Assembly: GCF_024519435.1 (NCBI RefSeq)
Contig: NZ_JALJRZ010000010.1
Span: 1 to 64,000, forward strand
Reading direction: 5' to 3'
DNA length: 64,000 bases
DNA from: Terrabacter sp. Ter38
GTDB lineage: Bacteria > Actinomycetota > Actinomycetes > Actinomycetales > Dermatophilaceae
Below, piece after piece: positions 45,404 to 53,886 of the stretch (position 1 is the first letter of the stretch; each line of letters starts with the position of its first letter). Below the pieces are notes generated by a model. That model ran no database searches. It had not been told where the DNA came from and saw only the letters and a list, made by a program, of their open reading frames with translations. A program made the position numbers and the translations under genes.

Positions 45404-45430
45404 TGTCACAGATCCGGGGGCTGTCCGGTC
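45404..45430 (+). promoter_or_regulatory. ECF41-type promoter
   Basis: TGTCACA, then 16 nt, then GGTC. The published ECF41 promoter consensus is TGTCACA-N16-CGTC, so this has one mismatch in the -10 element. It lies 46 bp before the oxidoreductase start, which is followed by the ECF41 sigma gene, the classic arrangement for this group. Confidence 0.8.
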
Positions 45431-45475
45431 TTCTCTGTCGGAGGCGCCACCGGGGCGCCCGACAGGAGGACTCCC

Positions 45476-46216
45476 ATGAAGATCGTGGTCATCGGCGGCA
45501 CCGGACTCATCGGCTCGAAACTCGTGCGCAGGTTCGAGGCACACGGGCACGAGGCCCTGGCGGCCTCGCCAGCGACCGGTGTCAACACCCTCACCGGTGA
45601 GGGACTGGCCCAGGCGCTCGCCGGCGCGTCGGTCGTCGTCGACGTGGCGAACTCGCCCTCGTTCGAGCGGGACGCGGTGCTCGACTTCTTCGAGACCTCG
45701 ACCGGCAACCTGCTCGAGGTGGAGAAGGCGGCAGGCGTCGCCCACCACGTCGGCCTCTCGATCGTCGGCACCGACCGGCTCCCCGGGAACGACTACTTCC
45801 GGGCCAAGATCGCCCAGGAACGGCTCATCGAGAGCTCCGGCATCCCGTGGTCGATCCTGCACGCGACCCAGTTCTTCGAGTTCGTGCCCGCCATCGCCGA
45901 CACGGCTGAGGTCGACGGGCAGGTGCGTATGCCGTCCGCCGCGTTCCAGCCCGTCGCCGGTGACGACGTGGCCGATGCGCTGGCCCGCGTCGCCACGGGT
46001 GCCCCGCTGGGTGGTCGCCTCGAGATCGCCGGCCCCGACCGAGCCCCCATGGACGACTTCTTCCGCGCGGCGCTCGCGGCCCTGGGTGACCCTCGCCCGG
46101 TCGTCACCGACCCGGACGCTCCCTACTTCGGGTCCGTGCTCGAGGCCGACAGCCTCGTGCCCGTCGGTCCCGCCCAGCTCGGCCGGCTCCACTACGCCGA
46201 CTGGCACCGCTCGTGA
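45476..46216 (+). CDS. NAD(P)-binding SDR/epimerase-like oxidoreductase (ECF41 target)
   Basis: 246 aa. An atypical extended SDR with the nucleotide-binding GGTGLIGSKLVRRFE at the N-terminus, then VVVDVANSPSFERDAVLDFF and GIPWSILHATQFFEFVPAIA, as in NmrA-like NAD(P)H-binding proteins. Carboxymuconolactone decarboxylases, oxidoreductases and epimerases (COE proteins) are the usual partners and targets of ECF41 sigma factors; this is the oxidoreductase case. GACAGGAGG precedes the ATG. Confidence 0.9.
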   Translation: MKIVVIGGTGLIGSKLVRRFEAHGHEALAASPATGVNTLTGEGLAQALAGASVVVDVANSPSFERDAVLDFFETSTGNLLEVEKAAGVAHHVGLSIVGTDRLPGNDYFRAKIAQERLIESSGIPWSILHATQFFEFVPAIADTAEVDGQVRMPSAAFQPVAGDDVADALARVATGAPLGGRLEIAGPDRAPMDDFFRAALAALGDPRPVVTDPDAPYFGSVLEADSLVPVGPAQLGRLHYADWHRS

Positions 46217-46488
46217 CCGGGTGGCTCGGGGTCGGCGGCCGGCGCGACGACGGCCTCGACGGTCTCGACGGTCTGGACGGTCTGGACGGTCTCGACCGGC
46301 TCGTGGCGCTCGAGGCGGAGGTCCGGGTCGAGCTGGCCGTGGCGGATGCGAGCCCCGCCATCGGCGCCTTCGCGACGCCCGAGAGCGAGTGGCTCGTCGA
46401 CCCGGCCGAGGTCCAGATCGAGCAGACTGGGCTGCGCAGCCTGCTCGGTGCCGTCCAGGCCCTCGAGGCGGGCCGGGACCCACGGTGA
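46213..46488 (+). CDS. Small hypothetical protein with DGL repeats
   Basis: 91 aa, GTG start overlapping the preceding stop (GTGA). The N-terminus carries five near-perfect Asp-Gly-Leu repeats (DDGLDGLDGLDGLDGLDRL) from a 9-bp tandem DNA repeat. An acidic helix-prone segment follows (EAEVRVELAVADASPAIG). No family is recognised. Translational coupling and its place between the COE gene and the sigma gene support a real gene in the ECF41 operon, but the evidence is modest. Confidence 0.5.
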   Translation: MTGWLGVGGRRDDGLDGLDGLDGLDGLDRLVALEAEVRVELAVADASPAIGAFATPESEWLVDPAEVQIEQTGLRSLLGAVQALEAGRDPR

Positions 46489-46528
46489 CGAGGCAGGTCG
46501 GTGCGGTCCATGACCTGAGGAGACGGCT

Positions 46529-47410
46529 GTGACGACGGAGGTGCCGGACCCCGGACTCGACGACGCCGTGCGGACCTTCGCCGAGCTGCGTCCCCGTCTC
46601 TTCGGCATCGCGTACCGCATGCTCGGCAGTGCGACCGAGGCGGAGGACCTGGTCCAGGACGTCTGGGTGCGCTGGCAGAGCGCGCCCCGCGACCTCGTGG
46701 ACAACCCGTCCGCCTACCTCGCCACGGCCACGACCCGCCTCGCCATCAACGCGCTCCAGTCCGCGCGGGCCCGGCGGGAGACGTACGTCGGCCCGTGGCT
46801 CCCCGAGCCGGTCGACACGAGCGCAGACCCCTACCTCGGAGCCGAGCGTGGGGAAGCCCTGGAGTTCGCCGTCCTGACCCTGCTCGAGCGGCTGACGGCG
46901 AACGAGCGGGCTGCCTATGTGCTGCGCGAGGCGTTCGACTACCCCTACGCCCAGATCGCCGACGTGCTCCAGCTCAAGGAGCCCGCCGTCCGGCAGCTCG
47001 TCAGCCGGGCGCGCCGGCGCATCGCGGGTCAGCGTCGCATGAGCGTCAGCCGTCGGGACCAGCAGCAGCTGCTCGTCGCCTTCGTCGACGCGGCGAGGTC
47101 GGGCGACCTGGCCGCACTCGAGGACCTCTTCGCCGCAGACGTGACGAGCACGTCCGACGGAGGAGGCGTCGTACGGGCCTCGCGCTTCGCCGTGCACGGG
47201 TCCACGCGGGTGGCGAGGTACCTCCGCGCCTTCCACGACCGGTTCTGGGTCGGGATGGAGGTCGAGGTCGCCGCGGCGAACGGCCGGCCGGCCGCGTTGC
47301 TGCGCCGCGACGGCGTGCTCGAGGTCGTCTTGGTCGTCGACGCGTCGGAGGAGGGGATCGACCAGATCAGCTGGGTGATGAACCCGCACAAGCTCGCAGC
47401 GCTGGCGTGA
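46529..47410 (+). CDS. ECF41-family sigma factor (SigJ-like) with SnoaL-type C-terminus
   Basis: 293 aa, GTG start. Region 2 (about residues 15-80: LFGIAYRMLGSATEAEDLVQ), the WLPEP linker (90-94) and region 4 (115-165: LTANERAAYVLREAFDYPYA) are followed by a C-terminal NTF2/SnoaL-like domain. That domain has the group-specific DGGG (210-213) and NPHKL (about 286-290). In ECF41 factors it takes the place of an anti-sigma factor and tunes activity. The putative target promoter lies upstream of the oxidoreductase gene. No membrane anti-sigma gene is adjacent. Confidence 0.95.
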   Translation: MTTEVPDPGLDDAVRTFAELRPRLFGIAYRMLGSATEAEDLVQDVWVRWQSAPRDLVDNPSAYLATATTRLAINALQSARARRETYVGPWLPEPVDTSADPYLGAERGEALEFAVLTLLERLTANERAAYVLREAFDYPYAQIADVLQLKEPAVRQLVSRARRRIAGQRRMSVSRRDQQQLLVAFVDAARSGDLAALEDLFAADVTSTSDGGGVVRASRFAVHGSTRVARYLRAFHDRFWVGMEVEVAAANGRPAALLRRDGVLEVVLVVDASEEGIDQISWVMNPHKLAALA

Positions 47411-47757
47411 GCACCGACCGTTGGGCCGATGTGCTCGCGGGCGGTGATGTCGACGCGCTGACGGCCACGCTGCACCGAGACGTCGTGCTCGTCAGTGACG
47501 GCGGCGGCCGGGTGGTGACGCCGCTCCGGCCGGTTCGAGGCGCAGCATCCGTGGCCCGGGTGGTGTCGACGGCAGTCGGTGGCGCCCAAGGTCGGACCCT
47601 CACGGTCGAGCAGGCCAATGGCCGGCGGGCCGTCGTCGTCCGCCGCTCCGGGAGGGCCTGCGCGGTGATCATCACGGACGGCGACGACGCCCTCGTCGCG
47701 CGGGTGTGGCTCGTGCTGAACCCGGACAAGCTGGTCCGCTGGCACGCGCCTCGATGA
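47407..47757 (+). CDS. Free-standing ECF41 C-terminal-like (SnoaL-type) domain protein
   Basis: 116 aa, GTG start overlapping the sigma stop (GTGA). It aligns along its whole length with the C-terminal domain of the adjacent sigma factor: GDVDALTATLHRDVVLVSDG versus GDLAALEDLFAADVTSTSDG, DGGG at 31-34, and LVLNPDKL near the end versus WVMNPHKL. It has no sigma regions. It probably arose by duplication of, or descent from, the regulatory domain. It may act in trans on the sigma factor or bind the same ligand (inference). Confidence 0.85.
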   Translation: MSTDRWADVLAGGDVDALTATLHRDVVLVSDGGGRVVTPLRPVRGAASVARVVSTAVGGAQGRTLTVEQANGRRAVVVRRSGRACAVIITDGDDALVARVWLVLNPDKLVRWHAPR

Positions 47758-47776
47758 GCCCGGGTGACAGGACGCC

Positions 47777-47820
47777 GAAGGGCCTGCTGGAACGACGTCG
47801 TCGTTTCCAGCAGGCCCTTC
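47777..47820. terminator. Strong hairpin terminator after ECF41 operon
   Basis: Perfect 16-bp arms (GAAGGGCCTGCTGGAA and complement) with a 12-nt loop, between the ECF41 operon and the convergent tRNA-Pro. It is probably bidirectional. Confidence 0.85.
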
Positions 47821-47825
47821 GCGGA

Positions 47826-47902
<77 letters not shown>

Positions 47903-48015
47903 GTGCTGCATCTACCCCTGATCCGTGGACCGGAGGCAGCAAGCAGAGATGCTAGCGCAGCCCCCTGCCCATCTCCGAATCGGGCTCGTCGACCGCCGCT
48001 GGGGACCGCGCCGGC

Positions 48016-48954
48016 TCAGCCCTGTGAGCGGGGGACGAGCGTCAGGAGGGTCGCCTCGGGACGGCAGGCAAGGCGTACTGGGGCCGTGGGCGACGTCCCC
48101 AGACCGGCGGACACCTCGAGCCACGCGGCGCCCTCAGGCGCGTGTGACGACGGCGTGGAGCCGGCTCCCGGCCACCAACGCGACAAGCCCTTGGCGCGGC
48201 CCGTGTCGAGGTCGCAGTTCGTCACGAGCGCACCGTAGCCGGGCACGCAGACCTGGCCGCCGTGCGTGTGTCCGGCGACGATGAGCTCGGCGCCGTCCGA
48301 GGCGTACGCGTCGAGCACCCGCTGGTAGGGCGCGTGCGTCACGCCGAGCGTCAGGCCGGCCTCGGGCGACGCCGGCCCGCGCACGACGTCGAGGCGGTCG
48401 TAGCCGAGGTGCGGGTCGTCGACGCCGCGCACGTCGATCCGCAGGCCACGCACGGTGAGCGAGTCCCGACGGTTCGTCAGGTCGACCCAGCCACGGGAAC
48501 CGAGACCGCGCACGAGGTCGGCAGTGGGCAGCCGCTGGGTCGTGCCCACGCCCTTGGCGAAGTTGCTGGTCAGGTAGCCGAGAGGGTTCTTCAGCTTCGC
48601 GGCGAAGTAGTCGTTGGACCCGAGGACGAAGACCCCGGGGACACCCAGGAGCGAGTCGTACGCGTCGAGCAGCGCGGGCACGGCGTCGGGGGCCGCGATG
48701 TTGTCGCCCGTCGTGATGACGAGGTCGGGGTCGAGCGAGGCGAGGCTGTGCACCCAGGACCGCTTCGCGCGCTGGCGCGGCAGCAGGTGCAGGTCGGACA
48801 GGTGCAGCACCCGCAGCGGCTCCGCGCCCTCGGGCAGCACCGGCACGTCGAATCGACGCAGCACGAAGGCATTGCGCTCGACGAGCGAGGCCCAGCCGAG
48901 CACCCCGGTGCCGGCGATCCCCAGGCCCAGGACGGTCTTGGTCACGGCACGCAT
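48016..48954 (-). CDS. Membrane-anchored metallophosphoesterase (YkuE-like)
   Basis: 312 aa. An N-terminal hydrophobic helix (TVLGLGIAGTGVLGWASLV) anchors a calcineurin-like domain with all metal motifs: HLSDLHLLPRQ, VITTGDNIAA, LGSNDYFAAK (N in place of the usual GNH) and AGHTHGGQVCVPG. This is the pattern of YkuE/UDP-2,3-diacylglucosamine-hydrolase-like phosphoesterases. Two ATGs 9 nt apart can start it. Confidence 0.9.
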   Translation of the reverse strand: MRAVTKTVLGLGIAGTGVLGWASLVERNAFVLRRFDVPVLPEGAEPLRVLHLSDLHLLPRQRAKRSWVHSLASLDPDLVITTGDNIAAPDAVPALLDAYDSLLGVPGVFVLGSNDYFAAKLKNPLGYLTSNFAKGVGTTQRLPTADLVRGLGSRGWVDLTNRRDSLTVRGLRIDVRGVDDPHLGYDRLDVVRGPASPEAGLTLGVTHAPYQRVLDAYASDGAELIVAGHTHGGQVCVPGYGALVTNCDLDTGRAKGLSRWWPGAGSTPSSHAPEGAAWLEVSAGLGTSPTAPVRLACRPEATLLTLVPRSQG

Positions 48955-49035
48955 GGGGCCCATCCTCGCATCCCGGGCACGCGCGCCCCGAGGAACCCGT
49001 GGGGACCCGCGTGGCCGACCTGACAGACTGGCGAC

Positions 49036-49491
49036 ATGAGCACCCTCAAGGAGCAGCTGAAGTCCGATCTCACCGCCGCGATGCGCGAGCGAGACCAGGT
49101 CCGGACCGGCTCGTTGCGGATGGCCCTCACCGCCGTCACCACCGAGGAGGTCGCCGGCACCGAGCAGCGCGAGCTGACGGATGACGACGTCCTCAAGGTC
49201 CTCACCAGGGAAGCCAAGAAGCGTCGTGAGGCCGCGACGGCATACGTCGGCGCCGGACGCCCGGAGCTCGCGGCCAAGGAGGAGGCGGAGCTCGCCGTCC
49301 TCGAGGCCTACCTCCCGCGGCAGCTCGGCGACGACGAGCTCGAGGTGATCGTCCGCGAGGCGGTCACCGCCTCCGGCGCCACGGGTATGCCGCAGATGGG
49401 CCTCGCGATGAAGGCCGCCAACGCTGCCGTGGCCGGGCGCGCCGAGGGTGGTCGGGTCGCCGGCATCGTGCGCCGGGTCCTCGCGGGCTGA
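49036..49491 (+). CDS. GatB/YqeY-domain protein
   Basis: 151 aa, full length. STLKEQLKSDLTAAMRERDQ, LRMALTAVTTEEVAGTEQRE, LTREAKKRREAATAYVGAGR and YLPRQLGDDELEVIVREAVT are typical of YqeY, which shares the tRNA-binding tail domain of GatB. Its role is unknown, though involvement with tRNA is suspected. A GTATGCCGTC motif encodes Thr-Ala-Tyr in it. Confidence 0.93.
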   Translation: MSTLKEQLKSDLTAAMRERDQVRTGSLRMALTAVTTEEVAGTEQRELTDDDVLKVLTREAKKRREAATAYVGAGRPELAAKEEAELAVLEAYLPRQLGDDELEVIVREAVTASGATGMPQMGLAMKAANAAVAGRAEGGRVAGIVRRVLAG

Positions 49492-49516
49492 GGCCCCACA
49501 CACGTCGCTCACCGAC

Positions 49517-49553
49517 GACGAAGGCCCGACGCGGATCGCGTCGGGCCTTCGTC
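49517..49553. terminator. Bidirectional hairpin terminator
   Basis: Perfect 17-bp arms (GACGAAGGCCCGACGCG and complement) around GAT, between the convergent yqeY and penicillin-binding-protein genes. Unlike several other terminators here, it lacks the GTATGCCG motif. Confidence 0.88.
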
Positions 49554-49562
49554 ATCGCTGGG

Positions 49563-52046
49563 TCAGCCGCGCCCTGGCGGCTTGGGCGGCTTGGGCGGCT
49601 TGGTCGGCTTGGTCGGCTTGGTCGGCTTGCCGCCCCCGTTGCCGTTCCCACCGCCACCACCACCGCCACCGCCGGTGCCGCCGGGGTTGACGAAGGTGGT
49701 CTGGGGAGCGGGTGGTGGCTGTCGGAACCCGCCACGCGAGGTGTAGATCGTGATCATGCTGCCGGGCGGCGGCGACTGGTAGGGCGAGATACCGGCGACG
49801 AGGCCCTGCGCCACCTGCGAGGACATCGTCCCGCCGACCTGCGTCTGGAAGCCCGCAGCCTGGAGCAGGGACTCGGCCTCGGAGACCGACCGACCAACGA
49901 CGGCGGGGAGCTGGCCAGGGGTCACGTTCTGGTTGCCGGGGTCGGCGCCGAGGTACTTGGCGGCTGGTTCGCCGAACTTCACCTCGGGCTGGCCGTCGAG
50001 GACCCGGTTCATGATCCCCTTCCAGATGGGTGCGGCGATCGCGGCGCCGTGCATCACGGGGTAGAACTGACCGCCGACCGTGACGTCCTTCATGATGCGC
50101 TTGTTGCCGTCGTCGGGCGTGCCGACCCAGACCGCGGTGGAGATCTGCGGGGTGTAGCCGGCGAACCACGACTCGTTGTTGCCGTTGGCCGTACCGGTCT
50201 TGCCGGCCGACTCGCGCTTGCCGTCGTCGAGCTGGTTCCGGATGCCGGAGCCGTGCGTCATGTTGTACTCGAGGAACTTGTCGGTCGCCCGCGTCACGTC
50301 GGGATCGACGACCTGCTGGCACTTCGTGGAAGGAAGCGGGATGGCCTTGCCGCCGCGGGTGATCTTGGTGATCGCGAGGACCGGGCAGCGCTTGCCACCC
50401 GACGCGAGTGTCGCGTAGGCGTCGGCGAGAGCCTGGGGCGAGACCTCGTTGGCGCCGAGGATGACCGCGGCCGGGTCGATGGAGATGGCCTTGCCGTTGC
50501 CCTGGTGCAGACCGATCCGGTTCATGGTGTCGCGGATCTTGCAGATGCCGATCTGCTGCGCGAGGCCGACGAACGCGGTGTTGGTCGAGAGCGCCGTGGC
50601 CTCCATGAGCGTCATCTTGCCGCCCTTGAACGGGGTGTCGTTGAGGACGTTCCAGGTCTCGAAGCTCGAGGAGCAGGCGTCCTTCGGGAAGTCGGACGGG
50701 CTGTACTTCGCGCTCGTGTTCCCTCCGGCGGCCTTGGCGTCCACACTGGACTTGGTGGTCAGCCCGGACTCCATGGCGGCGACCAGAGCAAACGCCTTGG
50801 CCGTCGAGCCGTACTGGAACCCGCCGGAACCGCCGTACTGCTTGTCCAGGGCCCAGTTGACGCTCGTCTCACCGAGCTTCTTGGCGGAGACCGTGTAGGT
50901 CGTGTTCTGGGCGAAGGCGAGCACCCGGCCCGTGCCGGGCTCGGTGACGTACGCGGCCGCGCCCACCTTCGACTTGTCGCCGATGGGCACCTTCTTCGTG
51001 ATCTCGCGCTGGACGATCTCCTGGACGCGCGGGTCGAGGGTCGTCGTGATCGTGACGCCACCGCGGTAGAGGGTGCGCTTGCGCTCCTCGACGGTCTTGC
51101 CGAGCTGCGGCATCGTCAGGGCGTAGTTGACGATGAAGTCGCACCAGTAGGGGTACGGCGACGACAGGCACGTGCTCTTCGGCTGCGTCACGCGCATGTC
51201 CTGCTTGAGCGTGCGCTTCTTGGCGGCCTGCCACTGCTTGTCGGTGATGCGGCCGAGTTCGTGCATGCGGTCGAGCACGACGTTCCGGCGGGCCAGGGCC
51301 TTCTTCGGGAAGTTCACCGGGTCGGTGGTGCCGGGGTTCTGCGTCAGGCCGGCGAGGAGGGCGGCCTGCGACAGGGAGAGCTTGTCGGCGTGGACGCTGA
51401 AGTAGTGCTGGGCGGCGGCCTCGACGCCATACGCGCGGTCGCCGTAGTAGACGAGGTTGAGGTAGCCCTCGAGGATCTCGTCCTTCGTCAGCTTCTTCTC
51501 CAGCGTGATGGCGTACTTCAGCTCCTTGAGCTTGCGCAGGTAGTCCTTCTTGACGGCCTCGGCGGCCGCCTCCTCGTTGCCGGAGCTGAGGGCGGAGTAC
51601 TGGAGCGAGATCTTGACGTACTGCTGGGTGAGCGACGAGGCACCGACCGAGGAGCCGTTGCGCAGGTTGGAGATGACGGCGCGGGCCGTGCCCTGGATGT
51701 CGATGCCACCGTGGTCGTAGAAGCGGTGGTCCTCGATCGCGACCTGGGCCTCACGCATGATCGGCGCGATCTTGTTCAGCGGCACGATGGTGCGGTTCTG
51801 CTCCTGCGGCGTCGCGATGACGGTGCCGTCAGCGGCCAGGATACGGGAGGTCTGGGCCAGCGGGTCGGTCGTGAACTCGCTCGGGAGCTCGTTGAAGACG
51901 TCGACTCCGCTGCGCGCGAGCGCCCCCGTTGCGCCCACCGCGGGCATCACCAGGCCGGCGGCGAGCAGCCCGAGCACGAGCGCGGACGCGAGGAACGCGC
52001 CGAGCAGGCTGATGACGCCGCCGATCGACGTAGTGCGTGAAGACAT
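49563..52046 (-). CDS. ponA: Bifunctional class A penicillin-binding protein with PASTA domain
   Basis: 827 aa. One N-terminal membrane helix (about residues 8-35). The GT51 glycosyltransferase has the motif VAIEDHRFYDHGGIDIQGTA. The transpeptidase SxxK lies in QYGSTAKAFALVAAM, with SxN in STNTAFVGL and KTGTAN. A PASTA domain follows (PGQLPAVVGRSVSEAESLLQ), then a Gly run and a Lys-Pro-Thr/Pro repeat tail (GGKPTKPTKPTKPPKPPKPP). It corresponds by position and domains to M. tuberculosis PonA2 (Rv3682). It is divergent from whiB4. Confidence 0.94.
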   Translation of the reverse strand: MSSRTTSIGGVISLLGAFLASALVLGLLAAGLVMPAVGATGALARSGVDVFNELPSEFTTDPLAQTSRILAADGTVIATPQEQNRTIVPLNKIAPIMREAQVAIEDHRFYDHGGIDIQGTARAVISNLRNGSSVGASSLTQQYVKISLQYSALSSGNEEAAAEAVKKDYLRKLKELKYAITLEKKLTKDEILEGYLNLVYYGDRAYGVEAAAQHYFSVHADKLSLSQAALLAGLTQNPGTTDPVNFPKKALARRNVVLDRMHELGRITDKQWQAAKKRTLKQDMRVTQPKSTCLSSPYPYWCDFIVNYALTMPQLGKTVEERKRTLYRGGVTITTTLDPRVQEIVQREITKKVPIGDKSKVGAAAYVTEPGTGRVLAFAQNTTYTVSAKKLGETSVNWALDKQYGGSGGFQYGSTAKAFALVAAMESGLTTKSSVDAKAAGGNTSAKYSPSDFPKDACSSSFETWNVLNDTPFKGGKMTLMEATALSTNTAFVGLAQQIGICKIRDTMNRIGLHQGNGKAISIDPAAVILGANEVSPQALADAYATLASGGKRCPVLAITKITRGGKAIPLPSTKCQQVVDPDVTRATDKFLEYNMTHGSGIRNQLDDGKRESAGKTGTANGNNESWFAGYTPQISTAVWVGTPDDGNKRIMKDVTVGGQFYPVMHGAAIAAPIWKGIMNRVLDGQPEVKFGEPAAKYLGADPGNQNVTPGQLPAVVGRSVSEAESLLQAAGFQTQVGGTMSSQVAQGLVAGISPYQSPPPGSMITIYTSRGGFRQPPPAPQTTFVNPGGTGGGGGGGGGNGNGGGKPTKPTKPTKPPKPPKPPGRG

Positions 52047-52160
52047 GGGCCCAAGGGTAACCGCTCACCCCATGGCCACCCGATTTGTGCCGTCCCGCGG
52101 GTCCGGGGATGTCTCAGAATGCCTTACCGCGCCTCGGAATGACCAGGGGGTCCGAGTCCA

Positions 52161-52204
52161 GGTGACTAGTCACCCCCTCCACTAAATGGTCCATAGAGGC
52201 TATG
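52161..52204. promoter_or_regulatory. Palindromes in the ponA-whiB4 intergenic region
   Basis: The 285-bp gap between the divergent genes contains a perfect 14-bp palindrome GGTGACTAGTCACC (52161-52174) and a short inverted repeat CATAG-AGG-CTATG (52192-52204). The stretch is richer in A/T than its surroundings. These are candidate regulator sites for one or both genes, perhaps WhiB4 or Crp autoregulation, but neither consensus is matched convincingly. Confidence 0.5.
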
Positions 52205-52331
52205 TCCGAGTCGGCCTCACGCTCGTAATGTCTCGTTTGGGCCTTAGGGGGGTCCATTTGACCAAGACCGGTGGGACGGTCCACGGTCAGTCCGGATGTC
52301 ATGGGAGGCGCCGGGCGGGGAGGGGTAGGAA

Positions 52332-52637
52332 ATGAGTGCTGTCATCATCGTGGATCCGTGGGTGGAGGAGTGGGCCAGTCAGGCCAGCTGTTCCGGCGCG
52401 GACCCGGATGCATTGTTCGTCCGAGGCAAGGCCCAGCACGACGCGAAGGCCGTCTGCAAGACGTGTCCTGTTCTCGCGCAGTGCCTGGCCGAGGCTCTCG
52501 ACAACCGGACCGAGTTCGGCGTCTGGGGAGGCATGACCGAGCGCGAGCGCCGGGCCCTGCTCCGCAAGCGTCCGGACATCACGTCCTGGAAGTCGGCTCT
52601 GCGTGCGGGGATGGCCTCGCAGGTCAAGCACGACTGA
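52332..52637 (+). CDS. whiB4: WhiB4/WblA-type iron-sulfur regulator
   Basis: 101 aa. Four cluster cysteines C20, C42, C45 and C51 (CX2C is CKTC), the GVWGG turn and a basic C-terminus (MTERERRALLRKR) define a Wbl protein. Position between a PonA2-like gene and two Get3-like ATPase genes is that of M. tuberculosis whiB4 (Rv3681c) and suggests orthology with WhiB4/WblA, a redox-sensitive regulator. A purine-rich GGGAGGGGTAGGAA precedes the ATG. Confidence 0.9.
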   Translation: MSAVIIVDPWVEEWASQASCSGADPDALFVRGKAQHDAKAVCKTCPVLAQCLAEALDNRTEFGVWGGMTERERRALLRKRPDITSWKSALRAGMASQVKHD

Positions 52638-52710
52638 GTCGGCGCCACACCGACCGGTCCCCGGTCGGTCCACGTCACACGTGGGCGGGGCCGTGGCCAC
52701 CCGAGGTGGG

Positions 52711-53886
52711 TCACGACCCCGCTAACGCATGCCCGATCTCACGCAGGCCGTCGAGGTCGTGGACATCGCGGCCCAGCGCCGGCACCTGCACCACGGGTAT
52801 GCCGGGGTGTGACCGTGAGAAGCGGTCGGCGAGCTCGCGCTGCCGCTCGGCCGTGCGCACCAGTGATGCGTGCAGCCGCAGCAGCCCCGCGGCGTTCGAC
52901 GCCGACTTCGGTCCGCCGCTCTCCTCGAGCGACTCCGCGGCGGCCAAGGCGCGGGACGGTGTGACACCCGTCGCCGAGACGCGACCGATGCGGTTGACGA
53001 CGAGCCCGGCGAGCGGCATACCGTCTGCTTCGAGGCGGTCGACGAAGAAGGACGCCTCGCGGAGGGCGTCGCGCTCGGGGGCGGCGACGACGAGGAAGGC
53101 CGTGCCGTCCTCGGAGAGCAGGCGGTAGGTCTCGTCGGCACGCTCGCGGAAGCCGCCGAACATCGTGTCGAGCGCGTTGACGAACGTCTGGACGTCGCTG
53201 AGCATCTGGCCACCCAGGACCTTCGTCATCGTGGAGGTCACGATCTGCACCCCGACCCCGAAGACCTTGAGTCCGGCGCGCCCGCCCGCCTTGGCCGGGG
53301 CCGTGAGCAGGCGGATGAAGCGCCCGTCGAGAAAGCTGCCGAGGCGGTTCGGTGCGTCGAGGAAGTCGAGGGCCGAGCGGGACGGTGGGGTGTCGACGAC
53401 GATGAGGTCCCACGGGGCGTCCTCGGTGCCGGCGCCCGCCTTGAGCTGGCCGAGCTTCTCCATCGCCATGTACTCCTGCGTGCCGGCGAAGGAGCTGCTG
53501 ACGGCCTGGTAGAAGGGGTTGGCGAGGATCTGCTCGGCCTTGCCCGGCTCGGAGTGGGCGATGACGACCTCGTCGAAGGTCCGCTTCATGTCGAGCATCA
53601 TCGCGTGCAGGCTGCCGCCGGCCGAGGCATCGATGTCGGTGACCGGCCGAGGGGTGTTGTCGAGCTCGGTGAGACCGAGCGACTGCGCCAGGCGGCGGGC
53701 GGGGTCGATCGTCAGGACGACGACCTTGCGCCCCGACTCGGCAGCGCGGAGGCCGAGGGCGGCCGCGGTCGTGGTCTTGCCGACGCCGCCGGAGCCGCAG
53801 CACACGACGATCTGGGTCGCCGGGTCGTCGATGAGGGCGTCGACGTTGAGCAGGGGCGGCTCGGTCGAGACGGGTCCGGGGCTCAT
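52711..53886 (-). CDS. bagB: Get3/ArsA-like ATPase, second of pair (Rv3680/BagB-like)
   Basis: 391 aa. Deviant Walker A VCCGSGGVGKTTTAAALGLR with the signature Lys, the switch I region LTIDPARRLAQSLGL, and switch II-type VDTPPSRSALDFLDAP. It lacks the C-terminal CxxC of eukaryotic Get3. It corresponds to M. tuberculosis Rv3680, which with Rv3679 forms a Get3-like complex linked to glycerol and nitric-oxide stress tolerance. Its start overlaps the upstream partner's stop (ATGA), which implies equal expression. Confidence 0.9.
   Translation of the reverse strand: MSPGPVSTEPPLLNVDALIDDPATQIVVCCGSGGVGKTTTAAALGLRAAESGRKVVVLTIDPARRLAQSLGLTELDNTPRPVTDIDASAGGSLHAMMLDMKRTFDEVVIAHSEPGKAEQILANPFYQAVSSSFAGTQEYMAMEKLGQLKAGAGTEDAPWDLIVVDTPPSRSALDFLDAPNRLGSFLDGRFIRLLTAPAKAGGRAGLKVFGVGVQIVTSTMTKVLGGQMLSDVQTFVNALDTMFGGFRERADETYRLLSEDGTAFLVVAAPERDALREASFFVDRLEADGMPLAGLVVNRIGRVSATGVTPSRALAAAESLEESGGPKSASNAAGLLRLHASLVRTAERQRELADRFSRSHPGIPVVQVPALGRDVHDLDGLREIGHALAGS

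Noticed and set aside
50049-52040. 663-aa reading frame opposite the penicillin-binding-protein gene
   Set aside because: It is an antisense shadow of ponA, whose GT51, SxxK and PASTA motifs are unmistakable.
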